A stretch of 64,000 nt of DNA, taken from positions 62,001-126,000 of the forward strand of contig NZ_JACVPF010000002.1 of assembly GCF_018882055.1 (NCBI RefSeq), written 5' to 3'. This DNA comes from Polynucleobacter sp. es-MAR-4. GTDB lineage: Bacteria; Pseudomonadota; Gammaproteobacteria; Burkholderiales; Burkholderiaceae. The notes beneath the pieces were generated by a model, which saw nothing but the letters and a program-made list of their open reading frames with translations, was not told the DNA's origin and did not search any database. Both the position numbers and the translations under genes were made by a program. Below are positions 10,639 to 19,885 of this stretch, piece after piece. Numbering within the stretch: position 1 is the first letter of the stretch; each line of letters begins with the position of its first letter.

Positions 10639-11553
10639 ATGCACGAAAATACAGCCCTAGCCCAATCTTTAGCCCCCGAGACTGACTCAAGACGCCGCTT
10701 TCTGGGCCTAGGCCTTGGTTTGGGCGCCCTGATTGGGGGTTCAAACCTGACTGGGTGCAGCTTAATGAGTAGCCGCAAGCCTGTAGTCGGCTTAGCCCTG
10801 GGAGCAGGAGCAGCTCGAGGCTTTGCCCACGTCGGCGTCATTAAGGCATTAGAAGCGCAGGGCATCAGGCCAGATATTGTGGTCGGTAGTAGCGCCGGAA
10901 GTGTGATTGCTGCACTACTTGCCTCTGGTGCGACAGGCAACGACCTGAACCGACTTGCATTAAATCTGGATGAGGCAACTATTGCCGACTGGGGACTTCC
11001 TTTCGCTGGTAGGTTTGGCGGCCTCATTAAAGGGGATGCCCTACAGAACATGGTGAATCGCGAAGTACAAAATAAATCCATTGAACAAATGCGTATCCCA
11101 TTAGGTATTGTCGCAACTGAGTTGCAGTCCGGAAAAGGCATTTTGTTTCGCTCCGGCAATACAGGCCTAGCCGTACGTGCCTCATGTAGTGTTCCAGGCG
11201 TATTCCAGCCAGCCGTCATTAGCGGCAAAGAGTATGTTGATGGTGGATTAGTTGCGCCCGTCCCAGTCAGCTATGCCCGGCAGATGGGTGCCACACTGGT
11301 GATTGCAGTCAATATTTCCTCGGAACCTGTTCATCAAGATGCCAGCGGCACCTTTGGCATCATGCAACAAACGATTTCGATCATGCAGCGAAGCATCAAT
11401 CAATACGAACTGAAAAGTGCTGACATCGTCATTACGCCCCACCTCAAGCAAATGAGTAGCGGTGAATTTAAATCCAGAAATGCTGCAATTCTCGCCGGCG
11501 AAGTCGCAACCCAAGAGCAAATGGCTGTCCTGAAAGAGAAGCTGCGAGGCTAG
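10639..11553 (+). CDS. Patatin-like phospholipase, predicted Tat-exported lipoprotein
   Basis: Predicted serine acyl hydrolase acting on lipids at the envelope. The start is ATG 10639; an upstream in-frame TTG at 10603 is less likely, and an AAGGGAGG lies 17 nt before the ATG. The N-terminus has a twin-arginine motif SRRRFLG (18-24), a hydrophobic Gly/Leu run and a lipobox LTGC with Cys40. The patatin fold follows: oxyanion loop GAGAARG (55-61), nucleophile elbow GSSAG with Ser85, and a catalytic DGG (VDGGLV). The protein has 304 residues. It is transcribed away from scpB. The substrate is not known. Confidence 0.85.
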   Translation: MHENTALAQSLAPETDSRRRFLGLGLGLGALIGGSNLTGCSLMSSRKPVVGLALGAGAARGFAHVGVIKALEAQGIRPDIVVGSSAGSVIAALLASGATGNDLNRLALNLDEATIADWGLPFAGRFGGLIKGDALQNMVNREVQNKSIEQMRIPLGIVATELQSGKGILFRSGNTGLAVRASCSVPGVFQPAVISGKEYVDGGLVAPVPVSYARQMGATLVIAVNISSEPVHQDASGTFGIMQQTISIMQRSINQYELKSADIVITPHLKQMSSGEFKSRNAAILAGEVATQEQMAVLKEKLRG

Positions 11554-11598
11554 CCCTAGGGCCAACTTTCCAAGCGAGAGAGATTGATTTAGGATTCG

Positions 11599-12567
11599 GT
11601 GCAATTGTTTATGAGATCTATCGCCGCCCTCCTTAAAATCTTGATACTGTTGGCCATAGCCATGCAAGCTCATCACACCTCTGCTCAGGCAGGGGCAGCA
11701 GCCTCAGCAGCCAATAATTTCCTAAAGAAAAGAACCGACGCCTTCATGACCATCACGGGTTACTCACTCACCCCGGATGTCACAACTGGATCACTGTCGA
11801 TCACCGATAAAGGTGGAGATAACCCGAGTCTACAAATGATTTCTCTTGGGGGTGGTGATCGTATTAGCGCTAGCTTTCCACTCTATCTCGAGGGAACAAT
11901 TGCCGTGAATCGTTATAACCCAACATTTAGTGATGGGATTGGCAACACCGGCGTCACAGTACCCGTCCATTGGAATGGCATTACAGGTACAGGTGGTGTT
12001 GGCTGGGACTTCCCACTCACAGATAACTTACGCATTCGCCCGATTGCCAACATCATGCTTGGCCACGTAGAAAGCGACATCTCAATCGCCTCTCGCTATC
12101 TCAATAATCAAAAGGGAATTGATCTGCAATTTTTAAATGGCGGTCGCATGAATGCCTACGGTACAGGTGGCTCCTTGATGCTGGACTACGAAGACTACAA
12201 ACCTGAACGCGAATACGATGCTGAGTTGCGTTACACGAATATTGCCATCAATACCTTTGACAGCTCTACTGCTGTTCAAGGCTCCGCAGACTCACAAAGT
12301 CTCGGCCTGTGGGCTCGTGCCAGATATCCAACTCCACTAACAGTCCTTGAGAGACCCTTACGCGCTGTATTTGAATTAGCGCACACCGAGTTTCTTGGGC
12401 AGCTACGAGGTGCTCTTGGATTTGACTCACTCTCCTCCGTAGGCACAGGATTTGAAGTAGACAGAAGTGCGTCTGATCCCATGTTTAGTAGGGTGAGAGT
12501 GGTATTTCGTTATCAATTTGGACAGAACGTCCGAGGCACTTCAATTGGCTTAGCAGCCAGTTTCTAA
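11599..12567 (+). CDS. Predicted outer-membrane beta-barrel protein
   Basis: About 322 residues with an N-terminal signal peptide (ALLKILILLAIA core, likely cut after AQA). Alternating polar/hydrophobic segments follow, and the last residue is Phe (GLAASF), the usual C-terminal signal for outer-membrane insertion by BAM. The frame starts with GTG at 11599, which has AGGA 4 nt upstream; an ATG at 11611 is possible and changes little. It resembles autotransporter-barrel-like solitary porins, but I do not recognise a specific family and no function is assigned. It lies 45 nt after the patatin gene. Confidence 0.7.
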   Translation: MQLFMRSIAALLKILILLAIAMQAHHTSAQAGAAASAANNFLKKRTDAFMTITGYSLTPDVTTGSLSITDKGGDNPSLQMISLGGGDRISASFPLYLEGTIAVNRYNPTFSDGIGNTGVTVPVHWNGITGTGGVGWDFPLTDNLRIRPIANIMLGHVESDISIASRYLNNQKGIDLQFLNGGRMNAYGTGGSLMLDYEDYKPEREYDAELRYTNIAINTFDSSTAVQGSADSQSLGLWARARYPTPLTVLERPLRAVFELAHTEFLGQLRGALGFDSLSSVGTGFEVDRSASDPMFSRVRVVFRYQFGQNVRGTSIGLAASF

Positions 12568-12581
12568 CTCACTACAACAGA

Positions 12582-13268
12582 TTAGAGACTTTGAGATTTA
12601 CGCTTCAGCTTGTTCACTTCGTTGAGCAGCTCTTGACGCTCTGCATCACCCAAGTTGTCGCTGCCATCTAAACGGCGAGCACCATCAAAACGTTTATCCC
12701 AGTAGAGACTCCCAAGATCATCAACGCGTACGCTAGTGCCTTTCGATGGGGAATGGATAAACTTATTGTCGCCAACATAAATGCCGACATGAGAGAAAGT
12801 TAAGCGCATGGTGTTGAAGAAAACTAAGTCACCAGGCTGCAATTCTTCGCGAGTAATCGGCTTACCAACGCGGCTCATTTGCGTGGATTTGCGCGGCAAT
12901 AAAAAACCTAATTTGTCTTTAAACACATAACCCACAAAACTGCTGCCATCCAAGCCGGATTGCGGCAACTCTGTATCCCAGCGGTAACGCACACCAATTA
13001 CTTCCATAGCGCGGTTAATCAATTCATCTGATTTACCAGTAACGGAATCTGCTAATCGATCCGATACACGAGCAAAGTAAGACTTGCCTACCTGGAACAT
13101 GCTTTCTTTAGGGGTCTCTTTGACCACCTCAACAGGAGCATCCTTTGCTGCCTCCGGGGCGGCATCCGCCGCAATTGCCAGATTTGCAGCCAAGGCAAAT
13201 GTCATCAGCAAAGCCAGTGGCGTGCGCTTAACTACCTTTGGCAGGAGGTCTTTTTGAAAGGACATCAT
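12582..13268 (-). CDS. NlpC/P60 (C40) family protein lacking the catalytic cysteine
   Basis: Secreted protein of the peptidoglycan endopeptidase fold, 228 residues. A signal peptide ends near ANLAIAADA. The NlpC/P60 domain covers about 80-200: GDLVFFNT, then SHVGIYVGD with His160 and FIHSPSKG with His172. The canonical D-C-S-G-F motif reads D107-G108-S109-S110-F111, so the nucleophilic Cys is Gly (codon GGC where TGC is expected). Either the enzyme is inactive and binds cell wall, or the base is a sequencing error. The stop faces the barrel gene with a 14-nt gap. A -35/-10 pair just upstream would give a nearly leaderless mRNA. Confidence 0.85.
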   Translation of the reverse strand: MMSFQKDLLPKVVKRTPLALLMTFALAANLAIAADAAPEAAKDAPVEVVKETPKESMFQVGKSYFARVSDRLADSVTGKSDELINRAMEVIGVRYRWDTELPQSGLDGSSFVGYVFKDKLGFLLPRKSTQMSRVGKPITREELQPGDLVFFNTMRLTFSHVGIYVGDNKFIHSPSKGTSVRVDDLGSLYWDKRFDGARRLDGSDNLGDAERQELLNEVNKLKRKSQSL

Positions 13269-13271
13269 TCC

Positions 13272-13300
13272 ATTCTAACAAAGAAGACCTATTTCGCCAA
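13272..13300 (-). promoter_or_regulatory. Predicted sigma70 promoter of the NlpC/P60 gene
   Basis: Minus-strand TTGGCG (13295-13300) and TAGAAT (13272-13277) are separated by 17 bp. Transcription would begin near 13265, at the ATG-ATG start itself, suggesting a leaderless message. Confidence 0.45.
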
Positions 13301-13403
13301 ATGCTAGCCCAAGGGCTAACTCATTGTTTTCAATGAAATATTTTCTATAAAGGGGCATAAATGAACCCATTTGCTGCCTTGAAGAGCGCATTTGGGCAAG
13401 GCG

Positions 13404-15083
13404 CTAGGTCAGCTCGGCGGCAGCAAAAAGCTCTTTGGTATAGGTCTGGCGGGGGTGCTTAATGAGAGTTTCAGTGTCACCAAACTCCACTACCCTGCCC
13501 GCTTTGAGAACCATGACTTCATGGGACATGGCTCTAATCACCGCCAAATCATGGCTAATCATCAGATAGGCCAAGTTGTATTTTTTCTGGAGCTCAGTCA
13601 ATAAGGCAAGCACTTGTTTTTGAATCGAGACATCCAAGGCTGAAGTGGGTTCATCCAAGACCAGGATCTGCGGCTTCAGAATCAAAGCACGGGCAATCGC
13701 AATGCGCTGCCTTTGCCCACCTGAAAATTCATGGGGATAACGAGTGAGAGCAGAACGATCAATGCCAACCTCCCTCAGAATATCTAAGACACGAGACTCA
13801 CGTTCCGCTGCAGACAAATTTGGAAAGTGCACATCTAGACCTTCTGAAACAATTTGCATCACATTCATACGAGGAGAAAGTGAGCCAAAGGGATCTTGAA
13901 AAATCACCTGCAGACTTGAGCGCATGGCGCGACGCTCTGCTGGCTTTAACTTTTGCCAATCAACGCCAAGCACATCTACATCACCCATAATTTCTGCAGC
14001 AGAGTCACCCAGCAAGCCTAAGACCGCCATACCGAGAGTAGTTTTGCCAGAACCAGATTCGCCAATGACGCCTATCGTCTGTCCTTGCTTAAGTTCAAAA
14101 CTCACCTTACGCAAGACCTGATGACGTGGAGACTTTTTAAACCAAGTAGTCGCTTCAGTGCCCGGGTAAGAGACAGATAAATTCTCCGTCTTCAGTAGAA
14201 CTGGCGCTAGTGGTATTACAGGCGCTAGATCACGCACAGGCTCGCTATTTACCAGGGCTTTTGTATAAGGATTATCTGGATGCTCAAATACCTGCTTGGT
14301 ATACCCCACCTCCATGAGATTACCCTGATTTAATACAGCAACGCGATGAGCAAAATGTTTTACTAAATTGAGATCATGAGTGATCAACAGAATCGCCATG
14401 CCACCATGATCTTTGGATTCTTCTTGCAACTCTTTAAGTAAATCCAGAATCTGTAAACGCAAACTCACATCCAAAGCGGTAGTGGGTTCATCGGCAATCA
14501 ACAATTTGGGCTTGCAGGCCAAAGCCATTGCAATCATGGCGCGCTGACGCTGACCACCGGATAGCTGATGAGGATAAGAGTGGAAGCGCTTCTCTGGCTC
14601 CGGGATGCCTGTCTTCTGAAGCAGATCAATTGCTGCAGACATGCAATCTGCCTTGGAGATTAAGGGTTGATATATCTGAACTGCCTCGACAATTTGATTA
14701 CCGATAGTGAACAAAGGATTGAGCGCAGTCATGGGCTCCTGAAAGACCATGGCAATCTCACGACCCCGAATCTCACGAATACCTTGAATTGGTAAATCCA
14801 ACAAATTGACTGGTTGGTTGCCGGCATTTGCATGCTTACCGTTCCACAGAATTCGGCCCGATGTTTTTGCCCCTTCAGGCTCAAGACGCAGTGGTGCTAA
14901 AGCAGTCAGCGTCTTGCCTGAGCCAGACTCCCCAACCAAGGCAACGCGCTCACCTACCCCAATCTCTAGGTCAAGATGGTTAACAGCAAATTTTTCACGC
15001 CGACCCGAACCAAAAGAGATTGAGAAATCTTCATAACGAAGTAAAGGAGCCACTGGTTTACTGGAGTTGTTCACTTCGCTCAT
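13404..15083 (-). CDS. yejF: Oligopeptide ABC transporter, duplicated ATPase (YejF-like)
   Basis: Cytoplasmic ATPase that powers peptide import, with two nucleotide-binding domains in one chain of 559 residues. Both halves have a Walker A GESGSGKT, the signature LSGGQRQR or FSGGQRQR, and a Walker B with DEPT. Each half shows the oligopeptide/dipeptide (OppD/OppF) type. It overlaps yejE by 4 nt (ATGA). In the family, YejABEF imports oligopeptides and microcin C; the substrate here is inferred from homology only. Confidence 0.93.
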   Translation of the reverse strand: MSEVNNSSKPVAPLLRYEDFSISFGSGRREKFAVNHLDLEIGVGERVALVGESGSGKTLTALAPLRLEPEGAKTSGRILWNGKHANAGNQPVNLLDLPIQGIREIRGREIAMVFQEPMTALNPLFTIGNQIVEAVQIYQPLISKADCMSAAIDLLQKTGIPEPEKRFHSYPHQLSGGQRQRAMIAMALACKPKLLIADEPTTALDVSLRLQILDLLKELQEESKDHGGMAILLITHDLNLVKHFAHRVAVLNQGNLMEVGYTKQVFEHPDNPYTKALVNSEPVRDLAPVIPLAPVLLKTENLSVSYPGTEATTWFKKSPRHQVLRKVSFELKQGQTIGVIGESGSGKTTLGMAVLGLLGDSAAEIMGDVDVLGVDWQKLKPAERRAMRSSLQVIFQDPFGSLSPRMNVMQIVSEGLDVHFPNLSAAERESRVLDILREVGIDRSALTRYPHEFSGGQRQRIAIARALILKPQILVLDEPTSALDVSIQKQVLALLTELQKKYNLAYLMISHDLAVIRAMSHEVMVLKAGRVVEFGDTETLIKHPRQTYTKELFAAAELT

Positions 15084-16105
15084 GAGCGGCCTCCACTCAT
15101 AGTGCCTGACTTGCGAGAATCAAACGCATCACGTAAGGCCTCACCCATAAAGGTGAGCAAGAGCAAGGTAGCAACCAAGACTACAAAGGTCGAAAGTGAA
15201 ATCCACCAAGCATCTAAATTGCTTTTACCTTGAGAGAGCAGCTCTCCAAGGCTTGGGGTGCCTGGCGGAACACCTAAGCCCAAGAAATCCAAGCTCGTGA
15301 GCGACAAAATCGCTGCACTCATTCTGAAGGGTAAAAAAGTAATGACTGGTGTCAGGCTATTCGGCAAAATATGACGACGCATGATCTGCAAATTCGTTAA
15401 TCCTAGCGCTCGGGCTGCGCGCACGTACTCTAGAGCGCGATTGCGGAAGAACTCGGCACGGACGTAGTCAGACAGACCCATCCAACCAAACGCTGCTAAC
15501 AAAATAATTAATAGCCAAATGCTCGGATTAAAGATGGAAGCAAAGATGATGAGTAGATACAACTCTGGCATCGCCGACCAAATCTCAATCAAGCGCTGAG
15601 AGATAAGGTCAAACTTACCGCCAAAGAATCCCATCAAAGAGCCGGTGATGATGCCCACACTCACGCCAACGATGGTGAGAGCCAAACCAAACAAAATCGA
15701 TAAGCGGAATCCATAAATTAAGCGAGCAAGAACATCGCGCCCCCGATCGTCAGTGCCTAACCAGTTATCAAAGGACGGTGGCGCAGGGTTGGGCACCTTT
15801 GAAAAGTAGTTGAGCGTTTCATAGCTATAGGGGATTGGTGGATAAATTGCCCAATTACCATTACTCGTAATGTTGCGACGAATATCGGGATCTAAAAAAT
15901 CGGTTGGTGTCGCAAAGTCACCACCAAATACTCTCTCGGGTTGTGATTTCACAATCGGGAAATAGAACTTACCTTCATAGCGGACTACCAAAGGTTTGTC
16001 ATTGGCAATCAGTTCAGCACACATAGACAGGCCAAACAAGATCATGAAAATCCAGAGGCTGGCATAACCCATGCGGCTGTTTTTAAATCGATGCCAGCGA
16101 CTCAT
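15080..16105 (-). CDS. yejE: Oligopeptide ABC transporter permease (YejE-like)
   Basis: Inner-membrane permease of the DppC/OppC type, 341 residues. It has one N-terminal membrane helix (SLWIFMILFGLSMCAEL), a large periplasmic loop specific to YejE (about 40-125), then five helices and the EAA loop (EYVRAARALGLTNLQIMRRH). GTDDRGRDVLAR is the usual OppC motif. Starts and stops overlap by 4 nt on both sides (yejB upstream, yejF downstream), so translation is coupled. Confidence 0.93.
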   Translation of the reverse strand: MSRWHRFKNSRMGYASLWIFMILFGLSMCAELIANDKPLVVRYEGKFYFPIVKSQPERVFGGDFATPTDFLDPDIRRNITSNGNWAIYPPIPYSYETLNYFSKVPNPAPPSFDNWLGTDDRGRDVLARLIYGFRLSILFGLALTIVGVSVGIITGSLMGFFGGKFDLISQRLIEIWSAMPELYLLIIFASIFNPSIWLLIILLAAFGWMGLSDYVRAEFFRNRALEYVRAARALGLTNLQIMRRHILPNSLTPVITFLPFRMSAAILSLTSLDFLGLGVPPGTPSLGELLSQGKSNLDAWWISLSTFVVLVATLLLLTFMGEALRDAFDSRKSGTMSGGRS

Positions 16106-17178
16106 GAACCACCTCCAGCACCAAACTGAATGCGTGGATCAATATAGACATAACAAAGATCTGAAATCAACTTAGTAAACAAGCCAATCAGCGTGAAGAG
16201 ATAGAGCGTTCCAAAAACGACTGGGTAGTCGCGGCGCATGACTGACTCGTAAGACAGCAAACCTAAGCCATCCAAAGAAAATAAGGTTTCGATTAATAGC
16301 GAGCCAGTAAAAAAGGCGCCAATGAATGCTGCTGGAAATCCAGTCACCAAGGGCAAGAGTGCATTGCGAAAGACATGCTTCCAGAGGACTTGCTTCTCGC
16401 TTAGACCTTTGGCTCTCGCAGTCAATACGTATTGCTTACGAATCTCCTCCAAAAAGGAATTTTTAGTCAGCATAGTAACGACTGCAAAACTACCTAAAAC
16501 TGAAGCAGTAATTGGCAATACTAAATGCCACAAATAATCCATTACCTTGCCCATCATGCTCAGCTCACTCCAGTTATCTGAAGTCAGCCCACGCAGTGGG
16601 AATATTTGCAAGAAACTACCGCCACCAAAAATAACCAAGAGCAGGACTCCCAACACAAATCCTGGAATGGCATAACCCACCAGAATCATCGTGCTGGTGA
16701 TTGCATCAAAACGCGACCCATCTCTGACAGCTTTAGCGATACCTAAGGGTATCGATACCAAGTAGGTCAAAAAGAAAGTCCACAAACCAATACTGATAGA
16801 TACCGGTAACTTAGAGATCACTAACTGCCAAACACTTTGGTGTTGGTAATAGCTCTCGCCTAAATCAAATTGCGCAAAGCGCTTGAGCATCATGAAATAA
16901 CGCTCTACAGGCGGCTTATCAAAGCCATATAAGGCCTTGACCTCAGCCAAGCGCTCAGCATCCACACCTTGGCGGCCACGATAATTGCTTCCACCACCCG
17001 AAGACTCTGCCCCACTAACTGCAGCATCGCCTTTACCTTTGAGCTCCAGCATCAACTGCTCGACTGGACCGCCGGGTACAAACTGCACTACAGCAAAGGT
17101 GAGAGTTAAAACGCCTAACAAGGTAGGAATCATTAACAACACGCGCTTGAAAATATAAGACCACATTTGCCCTTGCAT
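16102..17178 (-). CDS. yejB: Oligopeptide ABC transporter permease (YejB-like)
   Basis: Inner-membrane permease of the DppB/OppB type, about 358 residues from the ATG at 17178. That ATG overlaps the yejA stop (TAATG) and has a GAGGGGG ribosome site about 7 nt upstream, so I prefer it to a longer frame reaching 17217. The protein has the N-terminal helix YIFKRVLLMIPTLLGVLTLT, the FVPGGPVEQ motif and an EAA loop (YVLTARAKGLSEKQVLWKHV). It pairs with YejE in the membrane. Confidence 0.92.
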   Translation of the reverse strand: MQGQMWSYIFKRVLLMIPTLLGVLTLTFAVVQFVPGGPVEQLMLELKGKGDAAVSGAESSGGGSNYRGRQGVDAERLAEVKALYGFDKPPVERYFMMLKRFAQFDLGESYYQHQSVWQLVISKLPVSISIGLWTFFLTYLVSIPLGIAKAVRDGSRFDAITSTMILVGYAIPGFVLGVLLLVIFGGGSFLQIFPLRGLTSDNWSELSMMGKVMDYLWHLVLPITASVLGSFAVVTMLTKNSFLEEIRKQYVLTARAKGLSEKQVLWKHVFRNALLPLVTGFPAAFIGAFFTGSLLIETLFSLDGLGLLSYESVMRRDYPVVFGTLYLFTLIGLFTKLISDLCYVYIDPRIQFGAGGGS

Positions 17179-19049
17179 TAGCGCGCCCCCTCTTTCCACC
17201 AATTGAGCAGAATCCAAGATTCAGCGGTGTAATACAAAGGAGGCTCTGGGTAGCGCATCTCTTTACGATACGCGATTCGATGCGTTGGGTTGTACCACTG
17301 AGGGATCACGTAATAACTATTCCAAAGCACCCGGTCCAAGGCCCTAGTGGCCGCACGCAACTCTTCACGAGTCTGGGCTTTGACAACCGCATCTACTAGG
17401 GCATCCACAACCGGAGACTGAACTCCAATGACATTGTCTGAGCCTTTTTCTTTTGCAGCCTGGCTACCAAATCGGTCCCACAACTCATTGCCTGGGCTTT
17501 GTGAATCCGGAAAACGAATCGTAGTCATATCAAAGTCATATTCATCCATGCGCTTTTGATGTAAAGCAAAGTCACTCGTCCGAATATCCACCTGAATACC
17601 CAACTTCTCCAGATTGCGCACGTAAGAGGAAATCACCCTCAAGAAAAATGGGCCGTCTTCGACCATCTCAAAACGGAAGGGCTCGCCCTGCATATTGCGT
17701 AAGGCCCCATCTCGATACTGCCAACCAGCCTGAGCTAATAAGTCTCGTGCTTTGCGCAGGTTCTGACGCAGGCTATCCGGGGAAGCAGTGGAAGGTGCAG
17801 CAGGCATTGGGCCAAAGACAGCATCCGGCACCCACTTGGGATATTGCGCCTTCAGTGGTTTGAGTAATTTCAATTCTGCTTCAGTGGGTTTACGAGGGCC
17901 ATCGAAATTGGCACTCAGATCACTATTAGTAAAGTAGCTATTAATGCGACTGTATTGCTCAAAGAAAAGCTGACGATTTAACCACTCAAAGTCCAGTGCA
18001 TAACCCAATGCTTGTCGCACACGTGGGTCCTGAAAAATCGGACGGCGCACATTCATTGCAAAACCTTGCATACCTGCGCCGTTGTGATTGAGGAAAGCTT
18101 TCTTTTCTAAAGTGCCATCATTAAATCTGGGACCGACATAACTCTTTGCCCAATTCTTAGCGCGGTATTCCACCAGCGCATCAAACTCCCCAGCCTTAAA
18201 GGCTTCTAGGCGAACGGCATCATCACTATAGAGCTTGTAGTTCACGCGATCAAAGTTATAAAAACCGACGCGGACATTGAGTGTCTTGCCACCTTGATCA
18301 GCCCAGTAATTCGGATTGCGCTTAAAGATCATGGTCTTGCCAGCCTTGTAAGACTCAATCACATAGGGCCCGCTCGCAATCGGCATTTCAAAAGTTAACT
18401 TATCAAAGGGGGTGATCGTACCATCGGGCTTCTTACCCCAATTACGAGAGAAGATAGGCAAGGTGCCCACCATCACCGGCAATTCAGGATTGCGATTCTT
18501 AAAATCAAAACGAATGACGCGATCAGAAAGAACTGCCGCTTGCTTGACATCAGCATAGACAGTTTTGAATTGTGGGTTGGCAAGCGAGCTCATCAAGGTA
18601 TCAAAGCTGTGTTTGACATCGCCAGCCAAGATAGCGCTGCCATCTGAAAACTTCGCCTCAGGGCGAATCCGAAAGACCACAGACATCTTGTCAGCTGCCA
18701 CCTGAATATCTTCCGCAATCAGACCATAGGCACTAGAGACCTCATCCGCACTTCCGACTGCCAGAGACTCAAACATGAGCTGAGCTATCCCAGGGGCAGC
18801 AACACCCCGCAAGGTAAATGGATTGAATTTATCAAAGCTTGTCCGGCGATCTGGGTTGGGTAAGGTCAGTGTCCCACCCCTTGGCGCATGGGGATTCACG
18901 TAGTCAAAATGGCTAAATCCATCAGCGTATTTGGGTTTACCGTACTGAGCGATTCCCTGACCACCCTGGGCCGAACCGACCGCCACCCCAGCCAGTAGGG
19001 CTAAGAGCAGCAAAGTACGGATTTGACGGATGGTGGGGAGCATGGGCAT
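17178..19049 (-). CDS. yejA: Periplasmic oligopeptide-binding protein (YejA-like)
   Basis: Solute-binding protein of family SBP_bac_5, about 623 residues from ATG 19049 (an ATG at 19043 is also possible). It has a signal peptide (LLLLALLAGVAVGSAQG) and the family region DGSAILAGDVKHSFDTL. ALDFEWLNR, QAGW and the C-terminal WYNPTHRIAYRKEMRYPEPP motif are typical of YejA. First gene of a four-gene operon with every junction overlapping. It diverges from fabI. Confidence 0.92.
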   Translation of the reverse strand: MPMLPTIRQIRTLLLLALLAGVAVGSAQGGQGIAQYGKPKYADGFSHFDYVNPHAPRGGTLTLPNPDRRTSFDKFNPFTLRGVAAPGIAQLMFESLAVGSADEVSSAYGLIAEDIQVAADKMSVVFRIRPEAKFSDGSAILAGDVKHSFDTLMSSLANPQFKTVYADVKQAAVLSDRVIRFDFKNRNPELPVMVGTLPIFSRNWGKKPDGTITPFDKLTFEMPIASGPYVIESYKAGKTMIFKRNPNYWADQGGKTLNVRVGFYNFDRVNYKLYSDDAVRLEAFKAGEFDALVEYRAKNWAKSYVGPRFNDGTLEKKAFLNHNGAGMQGFAMNVRRPIFQDPRVRQALGYALDFEWLNRQLFFEQYSRINSYFTNSDLSANFDGPRKPTEAELKLLKPLKAQYPKWVPDAVFGPMPAAPSTASPDSLRQNLRKARDLLAQAGWQYRDGALRNMQGEPFRFEMVEDGPFFLRVISSYVRNLEKLGIQVDIRTSDFALHQKRMDEYDFDMTTIRFPDSQSPGNELWDRFGSQAAKEKGSDNVIGVQSPVVDALVDAVVKAQTREELRAATRALDRVLWNSYYVIPQWYNPTHRIAYRKEMRYPEPPLYYTAESWILLNWWKEGAR

Positions 19050-19059
19050 ATATGCAACA

Positions 19060-19089
19060 ATTGTAGATAGCAAATCACATTTGAAGCAA
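19060..19089 (-). promoter_or_regulatory. Predicted promoter of the yej operon
   Basis: Minus-strand TTGCTT (19084-19089), 18-bp spacer and TACAAT (19060-19065). The start point would be near 19053, a few nt before ATG 19049. It overlaps the fabI ribosome site region on the other strand. Confidence 0.35.
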
Positions 19090-19099
19090 AGGACACAAT

Positions 19100-19885
19100 A
19101 TGGGCTTTCTCGCTGGCAAAAAAATTCTGATTACCGGCCTTCTTTCTAACCGCTCCATTGCCTATGGCATAGCCAAAGCATGTCACCGCGAAGGGGCTGA
19201 ATTAGCCTTTACCTACGTGGGAGAGCGCTTTAAAGACCGCATCGTCGATTTCGCCAAAGAATTCAATACTGATCTGATTTTTGACTGCGATGTTGGCAGC
19301 GATGAGCAGATTTCAGCCCTCTTTAAGGATTTAGCAAAAACTTGGCCGCAGTTTGATGGCTTTGTTCACGCAATTGGCTTTGCACCACGCGAAGCGATTG
19401 CCGGCGACTTTTTAGAAGGTCTTTCTCGTGAAGGCTTCAAAATCGCTCACGACATTTCCGCATATAGCTTCCCAGCAATGGCAAAAGAGGCTCTCCCAAT
19501 GTTGCGCGACAAGTCTTCATTGCTGACCCTCACTTACTTGGGTTCAATGAAGAATGTCCCTAACTACAACACGATGGGTTTAGCAAAAGCATCACTCGAA
19601 GCCTCAGTTCGTTACCTTGCTGGCTCAGTTGGCCCTAAAGGCATCCGCGCTAACGGCATTTCTGCTGGTCCGATTAAGACTCTGGCCGCATCTGGCATCA
19701 AAGGTTTTGGCAAGATCTTGGAAGCAGTTGAACAAACTGCCCCGCTGCGTCGCAATGTCACGATTGATGATGTGGGTAACACTGCTGCCTTCTTGTTATC
19801 TGACTTAGCTAACGGCATTACCGCTGAAATTATTTACGTTGATAACGGCTTTAGCCAAGTTGTTGGCGGAATGGATGAAGTTTGA
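19100..19885 (+). CDS. fabI: Enoyl-[acyl-carrier-protein] reductase (NADH) FabI
   Basis: Catalyses the last reduction step of each fatty-acid elongation cycle. It has 261 residues, an SDR fold with the N-terminal cofactor motif GLLSNRSIAYGIA, and the FabI active site Y146, Y156 and K163 (YNTMGLAK), matching E. coli numbering. The ATG at 19100 has AGGA 6 nt upstream. The stop codon overlaps the chrA start by 4 nt. It is the classical target of triclosan-type inhibitors. Confidence 0.97.
   Translation: MGFLAGKKILITGLLSNRSIAYGIAKACHREGAELAFTYVGERFKDRIVDFAKEFNTDLIFDCDVGSDEQISALFKDLAKTWPQFDGFVHAIGFAPREAIAGDFLEGLSREGFKIAHDISAYSFPAMAKEALPMLRDKSSLLTLTYLGSMKNVPNYNTMGLAKASLEASVRYLAGSVGPKGIRANGISAGPIKTLAASGIKGFGKILEAVEQTAPLRRNVTIDDVGNTAAFLLSDLANGITAEIIYVDNGFSQVVGGMDEV

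Noticed and set aside
10623..11228. Open frame of about 200 codons on the minus strand
   Set aside because: Antisense to the patatin-like gene, whose motifs are intact; composition (Pro/Arg/Ala) is that of a shadow frame.
13361..13462. 33-codon plus-strand ORF with AAGGGG before its ATG and a TATAAA nearby
   Set aside because: Overlaps the 3' end of yejF antisense; the -10-like box and the ribosome site overlap too closely to work together.
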